64,000 nt of DNA from Corticium candelabrum (Eukaryota; Porifera; Homoscleromorpha; Homosclerophorida; Plakinidae), in contig NC_085104.1 in the NCBI RefSeq assembly GCF_963422355.1, forward strand, positions 5,166,298 to 5,230,297, given 5' to 3'. Below are positions 36,901 through 46,400 of this stretch, piece by piece (the first letter of the stretch is position 1; every line of letters starts with the position of its first letter). The position numbers and the translations under genes were made by a program. Below the pieces are notes generated by a model that was not told the DNA's origin, ran no database searches, and saw only the letters and a program-made list of their open reading frames with translations.

Positions 36901-38788
36901 TGAATTTAACAAAGTCTTTTTAACGTCCGACTGAATTTAACGACTAAATTTAACATGGATACTTTATCTAACACGACTGAATTTAACATGACACAAGCGT
37001 GTTCACACCGCTAACTATGATTAGTAAGTCACCTGGGCGTGTGAGTGTAATTAGCCAGTTTTCACCTGTCATATCCAGCAAGAATTCAGTGAATTGTCTT
37101 GACGAATCCATTGCTGTAGGTTTCGAAGAGGGAAACATTTTGTTTGCTTTCTCTGGCAGCTCCTTCAGGACGGCAAGAAATTGTCACAGGCATGGAGGAC
37201 ACATCTGCATGTGCTTCCGTATACATCGCCATGTTGTTGCTGCGTTTGTACATTTAACTTAAACATGCAGCACCACCACATCAGAAACATTGGCGGCATG
37301 CTCTTCGGCTAACACCAAACTAGTCATGATTAGGCCCAGTGTGAACACTCTCCTTGTATGTGCAGCAGTTCCAATTTGAACCTCAAACTGGTTTACACAA
37401 TGAGATACAGCCGCCGCCAATACCGGATGTCTGTTGACCATAAAAATGCACTCCTAATAAATGCTTACTTGACACATATTCAAAGTGATAATCAATTTTA
37501 ATTGAATGTTAACCTACTACCAATGGAGTCTCCAGTTTACAAATAGTTTCATTTGCACTCTTACTTTAGTAGGTATAGGTATTTGTTTTCGTGCTGCCTT
37601 AGAATAATAGATATGGATGGGCAGTTTTCCGTTGTTCCATCAATTTTAGATGTTATTAACCAGTTTTGAAGGCTAGTGTGACTTTTGTGTTTGCCTTGAA
37701 CAATTATATGGATGGCAATTAGGATGATCGTGGAACATATTTGAACAGTTGTGCCTTTTTGAATTGCTCAAGCTATGACACCTCATACACTGCATTTGAC
37801 GAGATAATGTCAATGGACTGTTGGTCACTCTGAATTGGTAATAGCATGTACCAGGGCTCATTGTGGCTGTAAGCTTCAGGATGATGGTAGTAAGCAATAC
37901 GATAATCTCACAACATAACAGCATACAGGAAGCCAACAAATACTAACACAACTATATGCAACATTGTCAACTGTTGCATTGATGCTGCATGTCTCTTGCT
38001 CACAAGTTACCTTCAAAATTGAATGAAATTTCGTGATGTCTGCATTTCTAGAGCATATCAGGGACAACATTAGCATTGATTGCTATTGTAACCGTTCGTT
38101 CTTACTTCATTAGGCAACTTCCACTAAGAAACAGCTCTCAAACCGTTCTAATAATTGGAGGTCTTCAATGGCTTAATGAACATCACCTGAATACTACAAA
38201 TCGTGTGTTGCAGAGGTGCTTGAATACATTGACATAAAGAGATCAATATCATTACTGTCAATTTTAGAATGGGACTGACAAACATTAAAGTCATTGTGAA
38301 GGGCTATGGAAGTGGATTCACTCAACCTGCCGATGACATTCTATATCATGATTTTGTTAGCACACAGTTTGAACAACATGGTTTCTCAAATGTGTTCATT
38401 CTAAATATTCTAGGCTGGCCAACAGAAGTTAATCGCTCGTGAAAGAGAAGTCAGGAGGGCCGCAGAACGTGTTGGATTTCATTACATCAATACATTTAAC
38501 ATGACCATTGCCAGATACAAGCATTTCTTGTATGGTCGATGTTCATGCCACTACCATTCGGTGACATTGCTAAGTTATTTAATTGTATTTATCAATATAT
38601 AATATTGGGTTTTATTTCAGGTGGAGAAATTGGATGATGTTGACAATGACGGAAACAACACAATGCTTCGTGATCGCACAAAGGGTGTGAAGTACACGGT
38701 CAGAGGGAAGTACACAGTCAAAGGAGAAATCAATGCACTCTATTCAGAAATACTATTGAGCTCAATTTGTCACAAAGGTAATGATTAA
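18145..38788 (+). CDS. CPED1: CPED1-like protein (ATP-grasp/TTL-like, cadherin-like and PC-esterase domains), 5' exon(s) missing
   Basis: Exons read by splice sites and phase: 18145-18296, 18552-18636, 19464-19644, 22019-22196, 25064-25260, 25318-25390, 25450-25491, (25524-25676), 25746-25850, 25930-26347, 26408-26594, 26661-26841, 34529-34646, 34715-34851, 34903-34959, 35023-35183, 38114-38215, 38268-38355, 38414-38560, 38621-38788. All joins keep phase except around 25492-25523. About 976 residues. The N-terminal third has tubulin-tyrosine-ligase/ATP-grasp features (QKWVIKSANNGRG, IIQEYIPNLL, FALVTSASPLRLYL, CFQLLSVDLVL, VDGQPSL). Exon 26408 gives a cadherin-like sandwich strand (LPYLKSLIVSQGQLNPAFHP). 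The C-terminal third is a PC-esterase: GRWIQPCRSC, the GDS motif in VMVIGDSLVRG, SYYPQFWLP-like TFTYYPQFWLP, LIIGGLQWLN, GRCSCHYH, and an end like YSEILLS. Family members are thought to act on cell-surface sugars in the secretory pathway. The 34647 donor is GC. An in-frame TGA and a frame change at 25498-25523 are either a lesion or a sequence error. Signal peptide not seen because the start is missing. Confidence 0.85.
20169..20328. repeat. (TG)n microsatellite
   Basis: About 160 bases of TG with small breaks (GCACG, TTG). It continues at 21381-21455 on the other side of the hAT-like insertion, which suggests that the element split one tract. Confidence 0.9.
20329..21373. mobile_element. Non-autonomous DNA transposon, hAT-like ends
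   Basis: Starts CAGTGCTCAAAATAAGG and ends CATAATTTGAGCACTG. The ends are inverted for about 11 bases, with weaker similarity further in. Flanks are TGTGTATA and TATATATG, which are too repetitive to prove an 8-bp duplication. It sits inside a TG tract within a CPED1-like intron. An open frame at 20701-20940 has no recognisable domain. The CAGTG ends suggest the hAT superfamily, but other superfamilies are possible. Confidence 0.4.
21381..21455. repeat. (TG)n microsatellite at SINE head
   Basis: TG repeat directly upstream of the plus-strand SINE, mirroring the (CA)n tracts at the heads of the minus-strand SINEs at 2.6 and 5.9 kb. Confidence 0.95.
21456..21880 (+). mobile_element. tRNA-derived SINE, subfamily 1
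   Basis: The best-preserved copy. A box GATAGCTCAGTTGGTTAGAG at about 21466, B-box-like GCAAGTTCAAGTCACTG at about 21528, centre GGAGTATAAATGAGTACCTGG at about 21611, and body ending CTCCTGACATTTAGGATTTG at 21870. A (GT)n tail follows. It lies in an intron of the CPED1-like gene in sense orientation. Confidence 0.85.
21881..21938. repeat. (GT)n tail of SINE
   Basis: Pure GT repeat directly after the SINE body. It forms the 3' tail in place of poly(A). Confidence 0.9.
22842..22914 (+). tRNA. tRNA-Arg (anticodon TCG)
   Basis: A full 73-nt cloverleaf. Acceptor stem GGCCGCG pairs with CGCGGTC and is followed by discriminator G. The D arm carries TGGCCTAATGGATAAGG (A box). Anticodon stem-loop CCTGA-CTTCGGA-TCAGG gives anticodon TCG, and the T arm is TGTGG-GTTCGAGT-CCCAT (B box). 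No intron; CCA is not encoded. It lies in sense orientation inside a CPED1-like intron. A functional gene is likely because all stems pair and a T-run follows. Confidence 0.95.
22917..22921 (+). terminator. RNA polymerase III terminator
   Basis: TTTTT three bases after the discriminator base of the tRNA-Arg gene, the usual pol III stop. Confidence 0.8.
22922..24167. other. Intron of the CPED1-like gene, nothing recognised
   Basis: Intron sequence between the tRNA and a MITE. Open frames at 23184-23372 and 23807-24046 show no motif. Confidence 0.5.
24168..24707. mobile_element. MITE with TTGGCAGGGAATTTATTTTGGCAG-type ends
   Basis: The left end (GGCGGGAATTTATATTGGCAG near 24193) is the inverted match of the right end, whose complement reads AGATGAAATATTGGCAGGGA then ATTTATTTTGACAG. 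The arms are about 55 bases with some mismatches. It encodes nothing and the superfamily is not assigned. It lies in a CPED1-like intron. Confidence 0.65.
24708..24900. repeat. Tandem duplication of about 90 bp
   Basis: The block beginning GTGCCAAATATAGTTCAAG and ending TTATATGCTCTAT is repeated once with very few changes (about 24733-24790 and 24833-24899). Confidence 0.85.
26958..31440 (-). mobile_element. RLE-type LINE, longest copy, with tRNA-like 3' module
   Basis: Reading leftward: an N-terminal region (open frame 31207-30407, 266 codons, hydrophilic, no clear motif), a linker (30220-29801), RT fingers (NYRSITCLSVFYKTFTSV at about 29570), WLLRCLQLHKISPVLS, LLYMDDLKLYGRN near 29060, thumb, a decayed zinc motif, and a decayed endonuclease at about 27900-27600. 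The 3' UTR and tRNA-like module follow at 27371-26958. Frames are broken in many places. It lies antisense in the intron between exons 26661-26841 and 34529-34646 of the CPED1-like gene. Confidence 0.8.
31440..32345 (+). mobile_element. Fragment of a different LINE (RT palm)
   Basis: Plus-strand frame 31391-31939 contains LNPSLFNVYLDELL, IGHMYVGSVAYDVTLVSP (catalytic YADD eroded to YDVT) and MLDVCSLFAEKRLN, then a shifted frame with FPIMSYGCHLWDLER at about 31960. These are RT motifs 4-6 and the usual region after the palm, but of another LINE family from its neighbours. Truncated on both sides and inactive. Confidence 0.65.
32374..34396 (-). mobile_element. RLE-type LINE, 5'-truncated, with tRNA-like 3' module
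   Basis: Minus strand: truncated at 34396 within the post-YMDD part of the RT, then thumb (34339-33959), a zinc motif with intact CRMC...HIVAGC near 33440, and endonuclease pieces 33256-32893. The tRNA-like module follows at 32794-32374. It is about 90% like the copy at 14079-17606 by eye. A duplicated block at 34046-34090 (GATCGAGCTGCTGCAGGTCC, twice) is private to this copy. Confidence 0.8.
35863..37352 (+). mobile_element. PIF/Harbinger-like MITE, copy 2, split by a nested element
   Basis: Ends are GAACGTGCTCACACC and the complement of GAGAGTGTTCACACT, flanked by CTT on both sides (35860-35862 and 37353-37355), a clean 3-bp target duplication. Its sequence matches copies 1 and 3 except for an insertion at about 35932-36990. 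It lies in an intron of the CPED1-like gene. Confidence 0.75.
35932..36990. mobile_element. Nested element with many GTTAAATTCAGTC subterminal repeats
   Basis: Left side carries GTTAAATTCAGTC or close variants at about 36040-36215. Right side carries the complement GACTGAATTTAAC at about 36783, 36899, 36930 and 36975. The ends AATTCAGTCGG and CGACTGAATTTAAC are inverted. It splits a MITE whose intact copies lack it, so it is clearly an insertion. No coding frame was recognised. The superfamily is unknown. Confidence 0.65.
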
Positions 38789-39287
38789 CAGTTTTATTGA
38801 AAAATTCATATTTTGCAACTTCTTACACCAGAGTATGTAGATTTCTGATACAGCATGAGAATCTAATGTATTACCATTGATTATAGTTGTAAATGCAAAT
38901 ATGTTGAGATATGCATACTTTGAAATGTGCAGTCTTCCACATGTAGCATTAATGCCTCTAGCAAGTGTTTGTTAAGATGCCTGCAAGAAATATGTGTGAC
39001 AGGCAGGCGAGCAGGGAAGCAGACAGATAGACAAACAGCCACAGACAACAGCAGACAACAAGACCCAAACGAAGCTAGACAAAGACAAACGGACGAACAG
39101 AAACTGGCACACAGATAGTTAGAATGGCCCGATATTATTTCAGAGCCAATGCATAATAGTCAACACAAGCAGACAGCCAAACAGACAGACATTGTGCAGC
39201 CCATTATGGGCTTGGACTCAATGTCTTAGGTATTACCATTAGCCTGGAATAGTAATGATTGTGAAAATATACTGGTATGTAATGGGC

Positions 39288-39320
<33 letters not shown>

Positions 39321-39409
39321 TACTTTATTCTCATTGTCACGCGCGAATATTCAAGAGCCTCCGTTACGTGGAATACAAGACAGTTTGACTTGTAGAGAGG
39401 TAGTGGATT

Positions 39410-39412
<3 letters not shown>

Positions 39413-39486
<74 letters not shown>
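39413..39486. repeat. (GT)n microsatellite
   Basis: About 74 bases of GT. A short (GACA)n tract lies upstream at 39292-39320. Confidence 0.95.
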
Positions 39487-39487
<1 letters not shown>

Positions 39488-39583
39488 TGTACTGTAGATG
39501 GTACGCATGATGAAGTGTATGGTGTAAAGTTGATAGATGGTAAATGTCATGCGTGTGACAGTTGTTATGTATACGCGTAAGGT

Positions 39584-39661
39584 ATATCATGTAACGAAGT
39601 TGGTGGTAAATCGGCTGACTTAACATGTTAAGTCAGCTGATTTACCACCAACTTCTTTATA

Positions 39662-39668
<7 letters not shown>
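39584..39668. repeat. Near-perfect palindrome
   Basis: Arms of about 40 bases meet at TTAACA/TGTTAA around 39626. The left arm (GTTGGTGGTAAATCGGCTGA) is mirrored by the right arm with about two mismatches. It borders a (TA)n tract. Confidence 0.85.

Positions 39669-39714
<46 letters not shown>
39662..39714. repeat. (TA)n microsatellite
   Basis: TA run directly after the palindrome. Confidence 0.95.
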
Positions 39715-39716
<2 letters not shown>

Positions 39717-40453
39717 CATGCAAGTATATATCATATGTACAACAAACATGTCAAACTTAACAGTAGCTCTCTCCGTTACTCTCAGTCACACCGTCCCTCC
39801 GTCACGGAACATCTTCTACCTCGTCCCTCACTCTCCTCCTCTCTCACACTCTTCCTTCTTCCTGTCTCCTTGCTGACCGGCGAACTGAACTCTCCAAATG
39901 ACTGCTTCCCAATATATATTATTAGCTCCTCCCCTCAATCCCATGTATAGTATTGCAGCCCCTCCCAAACTCCATATTTAGAAACGTGACACACATATAG
40001 ACTCTACTGGTGCATACGCTAGGAATTTGTGAGCAAACCAGTCCTTGGCACACAAAAAAGTCATAGATTAACTAATGGGCAGACAGGCAGACATTGTTGT
40101 ATTGAGGGGCCACTAGCTGGGTCCCCATAGACTCGTATTGTTATGTTTAGTATGTTTTAGTGCGAGTTATGTTGTACTAGCTTTGATGATGTATTCAGTA
40201 GAGAACTACTATTAAAGACAGACAGACAGAGAGGCAGACAGACAGACAAGCAACATTGCATATATTATGAAATGCTAACTACAGACTCGTGTCATCTTGG
40301 AAAAAATTGGCCAGCGCTTGTAGAACAAGGCATGAGTAGTCAGTGGAACCAAGTCCTCACTCTACTTGTTGTATACAGACTATTACTACAAAATAGCTAT
40401 AGACATTACTGTCAACTAATTTTACATTAATTAATTGATCGCTAGATATTTAA

Positions 40454-43400
40454 TCACATATATTGTGAAGTTTGGAAAAAGGAAGAGGGTGGCAGATTAG
40501 GAGTAGGACTCCCCAGAGGAGATCGAGGACTGGAGCACGACCCGAGCATGTCTTGAGATTGCACATATGCTCTGTTGAGCGACGGCTCTGATGTGCTGCG
40601 TTGTATTTTTGGAATAGAATGGACTAGACTCTCCAACTGAGCAAGGATCTATTACACAATAGACTCACCTTACAACCCTTGAGCAAATTCTATGGAAAAT
40701 TTAACCTGTCGGACTTCTGGCCGTTCTTCCCTTTTTGTCTTTACACAGTCAGCAAACACACGTCGAAGATCTTTTGGTGTATCTTTACGAGCGTTAACAA
40801 GATCTGGCTTGAGATAGCCCCGTCCGATCATAAAAATCAACTACAAAGATAAAGCAGTTAAATTACAACTAAAACAATGTGCCAGAGTCCCTGTGCCTGA
40901 TCTCGATTCTTGATATGCTGATATGGCAGAGTCTGAGTAACCAGTTCATAGATCACAATGCCAAATGCATAAACATCAGATTTAGTGCTGTATGGTGTTG
41001 GATCTTGCATTCTGATCACTTCTGGGGCCTAGGTAACGATTATTAACTATCAAAATAGATGTTTCATCTTAAAATAATACCATCCATAAAATTGAACCGG
41101 TTGGCTGCTCATATTGATGCTCTCCACTCCAGCGAGTTTTTACAGTGGCAAGACCAAAGTCGCCAATTTTCACAGTGAAGTCTTCTTGCAAGAATATGTC
41201 TGAAGCAAGAAAGCAGCACTGGCAAACACAAATTGCAAAATCCTCTCACGCAATCCTTACTGTTCGACTTAAGATCCCTGTGAATGATCTTCTTAGCATG
41301 TAGATAACTGAACAGATCTGAACTCACACTTTTCCGTACAACTTTAGACAACAAGTAAACTCACTCCATGCCTTGTGCAGTTTGTTTACCGATTTCAACC
41401 AACTGCAGCATTTCAAACTTTGTTTCAAAAACGTGTAAGTGTTTGTAGAGAGACGAGCCTTCACACCACTGAGTCACAATAGCTAAATATGGTCGTGATA
41501 TCCACCCCATGAACAACACAATATTAACATGACGAGTTTTCCTGCAACGTTCGCAAGCATTTCCTTCATACAGCTTTCACAAATAATGACCAAACTAGTA
41601 CAAACCTCAAGACACTAACTTCATTTTTGAATGCTTGTAGTTGTGAAGGGGTCGGTTCGTGTACATTAAGTTTCTTGACAGCAACAGCACCTAGCAAATC
41701 AGAATGACTTGACTGTATAGATCGTCTGCCTTACATATAACAGTTATCATACCGTGCCATTGTCCTTTGAATACCGTTCCAAATGAACCAGAACCAACTC
41801 TTGAACCAATCACAATTTCGTCAGGAATTTCCCATTCATCGTTGGGCTGTCTCGAACGCTATACACAAAAAGTCAGATGGTCTCTTCATGGCTCATACTG
41901 TAAATGGTGTTTCAAATGTGATTATAGCTAAACATTTCTTTCTGCATGATACTACAAGATTCAGTGGAGAATGATACCAAAGCCAGTTCAATATTACTTT
42001 CTACCTTTCTCGCTTTCTTGAGTCATAATGTCAAACTTGAAGGACATCCTAATGATGACTTTCAGTCTCTGAAAGAAGAAAACCACCACATTTCATGCTG
42101 GTCAGAGAAACAGTTGGCCAATTGTGTAGATGTCAAACGTATCAACAAGACATAGGAAAGAACACATTTGCCGGAAAACAGCAAGCAACATGTGGGCAAC
42201 CAAATCAAGGTATGCCTAGAGTTTGACCTATACGGGAGCATAGTAGATTTAACTGGCTTGTGTAGCTGGTCGACAGGAGGGGCACTGCAAATTGTCAGAC
42301 TATTGAAAGCCAACTATCTGCAGACAACTCAAAAGAGTCTTCACTTCATCCATTACCTCGTACTCCCACATCAGCGTCATCACTCACAACGTAGATTGCT
42401 GTTCACAACATATTCTCTAAATGGTCTCTAAAATGATGGCAAAAATCAATTCAAGTTGGCTCGTGTGCTTTGCGGTCTGCACAGCACTCAATATGGGCAG
42501 AAACGAGAGCCAAGCATATTCTGAAGCATAAAAAATGAATTTAATCCTGAGCTTCATGATGAGCCAACGGACCCACTGACCAACAAACAATCAAAGCATA
42601 GCTCTTCAAAAACTCTTCTGAAAGCAGACTGTAATTTCTTGATGAATATGTTAGAAACAGCAGAATACTGCACAACATGTGTCAACGCACAATGTCATAG
42701 TGTGTAAAATGTGAAGGGTTCTTTCAACAAGTGTTTGGTAAATATATAGTTGCGATCGTGTCAATTCGTTAATTTGTAACAAAACAGAAATGCATGTGGA
42801 AGCAAAACCAATTAGGAGGCACACAAATCATGCTACAGTTACAGCACAGCACTGAGATTCATAATTATACTAACATTACAATAAACGTCAACCTACCCTA
42901 CAATTTCACTTACCTGCTTACTACTCTTCTGTTCTGGGGCTGTCTTAGATCTTGGTCTTGCATGCTTCTCTTTGCCATGTCCAAGATCGACTGACTTTGA
43001 ACTTCGAAGTCTTCCCACTACGTTAGTTGGCATAAAGATATCCGTTTCTCTCATTGAACTGACAGGAGGAGAAGGAGTTGGACCACCACTGAGGCTGGCA
43101 GGTGGAGTAGTGGGAGGTATATTATGTTGACTAGAACGACCGTGATTAGAAGACAAAAGACTTTCACTAGATAGTGCTAAATACACCGAATGTAACCAAA
43201 TAGAAATAGCATGATGAACAGAGGCAACAGCATACAAGGAAGTGTGTTAAACTTGTCAACTTCTCTACTTGCTGATGTAGAAGAGAGAGTTGCTGCTCTC
43301 CTGCCAGAATCAACATGACGATCATCAGCCTGTGCTGCCGAAGCTTGGAACAAGAAAAACCACAGTATACCAACAGTAAATTGATCATATTGAAAACCTA

Positions 43401-46400
43401 CTGTCTAAAGACACGGAATGTTTGAGCCGATGCTAAAACCAACTATAACGTGACTTTCAAATTGACTAACTGTATATGTACGACCTCACTTCTATTTTGT
43501 GTTTTGTGATCTGAACATATGTTACATTAGGTGCCGAGTGAGTTCTTTCCCTCATGAGTAGTTTATCACTATCCTGACTATCGTTGGAGTGCCGCCGCAG
43601 CTCAACAGTGTCAACATCAAGAGGACTCTCCACTTCTTCAAGTTCTGCATCTGCATCTGCATCTTGTCCTCTGCTCCTGACCAGCTGCTGTTCAGGATTG
43701 TTCCGAGCCAACAGTCTATTTAAGCAATACTATGTCTTGTAGCAGTGAATAAGACTAATCAATTACACAGTGAACTAACTGCCTGTAAAAATTGTCGGGA
43801 TCCGAATGAGTACAAAGAGTGGGAACATTGCTAGCACATCGCTGATGAAATTTGTACCCACACGTTTGACATCTGTCACAAAACAAAAACATCAAGTAAC
43901 ACTGTACAACTTTCTGAAAGTAGAATCATACCGAAATCCATTTAAAAGCAGACCACGACAGATGTCACAAAAGGTAAGGGTAAAATATGTCTTACGAACC
44001 TAATACAACCAAAATCAATCAACAATTTGTATGATCATCAACATAAATCTGCTGACAACATGCAGCTTCCTGAGAGTACCTGCTAATGGCAATAACACAC
44101 CCGAAAGAGATTAATCATGCCCCCATTTTAATAAGTGACAGAATGTGTCAAGCCAGTGAGTCTGTTAAAGTATGGATAATTGTTTCTACTGTCAGCTAGC
44201 TTCCCACTCAATAGTAGTTTCTCTGTTTGCACATCAACAACTACACTCAAATGGTAACTGCATTATGAGCCAAATAATGTGCAATAATAACTAATAGACA
44301 GCAATGCTCTTACTGCAAACTGTAAATTTGTACGTCAATAAAAACCGCTGATTCACAATAAAAAAATTAGGTCTCCGTGTGACATTACTGTAAAAATCAA
44401 CCAATGTCTCAAGTCATATTACTCTAACAAGCAACCAATTTATGAAACATAATTATTTCCTGAAGTTCTGAAAAAGCAGCAAATCCATTCCTTTCGTTCT
44501 GGAATATGTCGGTACTAACTGGCACCTGTATTGTCTCCTTGTTGGATAAATAAGGAAACCGACCTAAAGCCTGAAATAATCTTCTTCAGTTGGGCAATCA
44601 GTGCTTGTTGAACAAATACAGCAAGCCATAACCATGTGTTTACTTCAATAGCAACACACACATAATAACGCATACATACAATAACAATAAGAAATTCGGT
44701 CATTGTAACTATAGGAAATCAGAGCTCTCTGTAGCTCTTGTAGAATCTTTAGACCTCACTCATAAAAACAAAATTTCCTCAACTTCCATTAATTAATTAA
44801 AGGGTAGTTTTCACTTCTGAACATCAGTTGATCAACAAGTCAATAGCGAAAGGATCAAAAAATGAGTTGTTTCTCACTTACCATAGTATAGATAATTACC
44901 GGCCAATAAGTATCGCCTAAGGCCAATGCATTGCCATAAAGAACAATTCTAATGTAGCCATGTTACAAAAACTTAACTCTCTCTACTGTGCAAATTAGCT
45001 AACATCAAGGATGCAGAATGGGTATTGTCTAACTTCTTTCTCAGTACACTTTCCATACTACACAAGTTCAGTGTAAGACTTCTAAGAGTTGAAACAATAA
45101 ATTTGTGTAACAATAAATTTACCCATCATGTACAGAAACATCTTTAATTTTGGCAACTTATGTAAGGCTTGCTGCAAGTGGTAAACAAACATACTAATAA
45201 TTACTATGAGCGTGTTCACATCGGCCTTATCATGATTAGTATAACGCCATTTTAACGCCGTAAAGAGTAGTATTACAACCACATTAGTGGCGTTAGTGGT
45301 TGCACATGACTTTGGCACGTGAGGTAGTATACAAGAAGAGCATGCCGCCAATGTTTCTGATGTGGTGTTCTATGTTTAAACGTACAAACGCAGCAACAAC
45401 AGGTGACGCATACGGAAGCGCAGACAGATGTATACTACATGCGTGTCTGTACATGTGACAACTTCCTGCCGTCCCTGAAAGAGCTGCCAGAGAAAGCAAA
45501 CTAAATGCTTCCCTCTTCAAAAACCTAAAGCAATGGATTCGTCAAGACAATTCATGCAAATTCTTGCCGGATATGACGGATGAAAACTGTCGAGACTAAT
45601 TACACTCACGTGCCCACGTTTATTAATCATAGTTAGCGATGTGAATGCACTTGTGTTAATGTTGGCCTAATCATAGTTAGCCTAATTATGGTTAGTCCAG
45701 ATGTCCGTGTGAACACCCTCTATGATGCCTAAGCTGGAATTAATAAAAGATCCTGATGGGTGGTCAAACTAATGAAAAGATAGACTACCATGCGCCATCA
45801 GGATGGCTTTGTCATTGATGTAACCTTGTTATCAAGAGGTTCCTTCCAGTTGTACTTAGACTTGGTGTTGAGATGGAAAAAACAAAGAGACTAATACAAA
45901 GTACAAAATTTGACAACCAAATACATGCACACTTTGTACATACACGATTACTACAAAACTAAGTTTTCCAAAACTAAACAATAATGTTTGGGAAAATTTT
46001 GAAAGACAAAGTTTCCAACTCTGACAAATTTTAGCCCTTGTTGTGATACATCATCCTAGCAGAGGTAAAAACTGTCTTCCATTATATCATGTACAACAAG
46101 TACTAAAATTTAGAATAATGGCCAGCTACTCAAACAAACACAAGAATCCAAGGTAAACTATAAACTCAACTTACAAAATTATGTGCAATTGTAGTAGCAT
46201 ACTGAAACTCTTCACGATACTCAACAGATATCTATAAACAAACGTTGAGACAATCAGTGTGTAACTATTGTTTGATGAGTGCTCATCTCGCCTCTTTTCC
46301 ATCAAGTTCTGTTAGTTTCGTGTCCCACGGAATCAACATCCTATGATCAAGACGATATACTAAGCAAGTTTCACATGTTAGTCCTCTCATGCGCATTGCT

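Larger units (their letters stand above)
38789..40453. other. Intergenic space between CPED1-like and RAF genes
   Basis: The two genes converge. The interval holds several GACA/GACAGACA clusters (39000-39320, 40215-40250), a (GT)n tract, a palindrome and a (TA)n tract. No gene seen. Confidence 0.7.

Noticed and set aside
37753..37790. CRISPR-like or other prokaryotic features
   Set aside because: No regularly spaced direct repeats with unique spacers, operons or ribosome binding sites occur anywhere; the window is eukaryotic.
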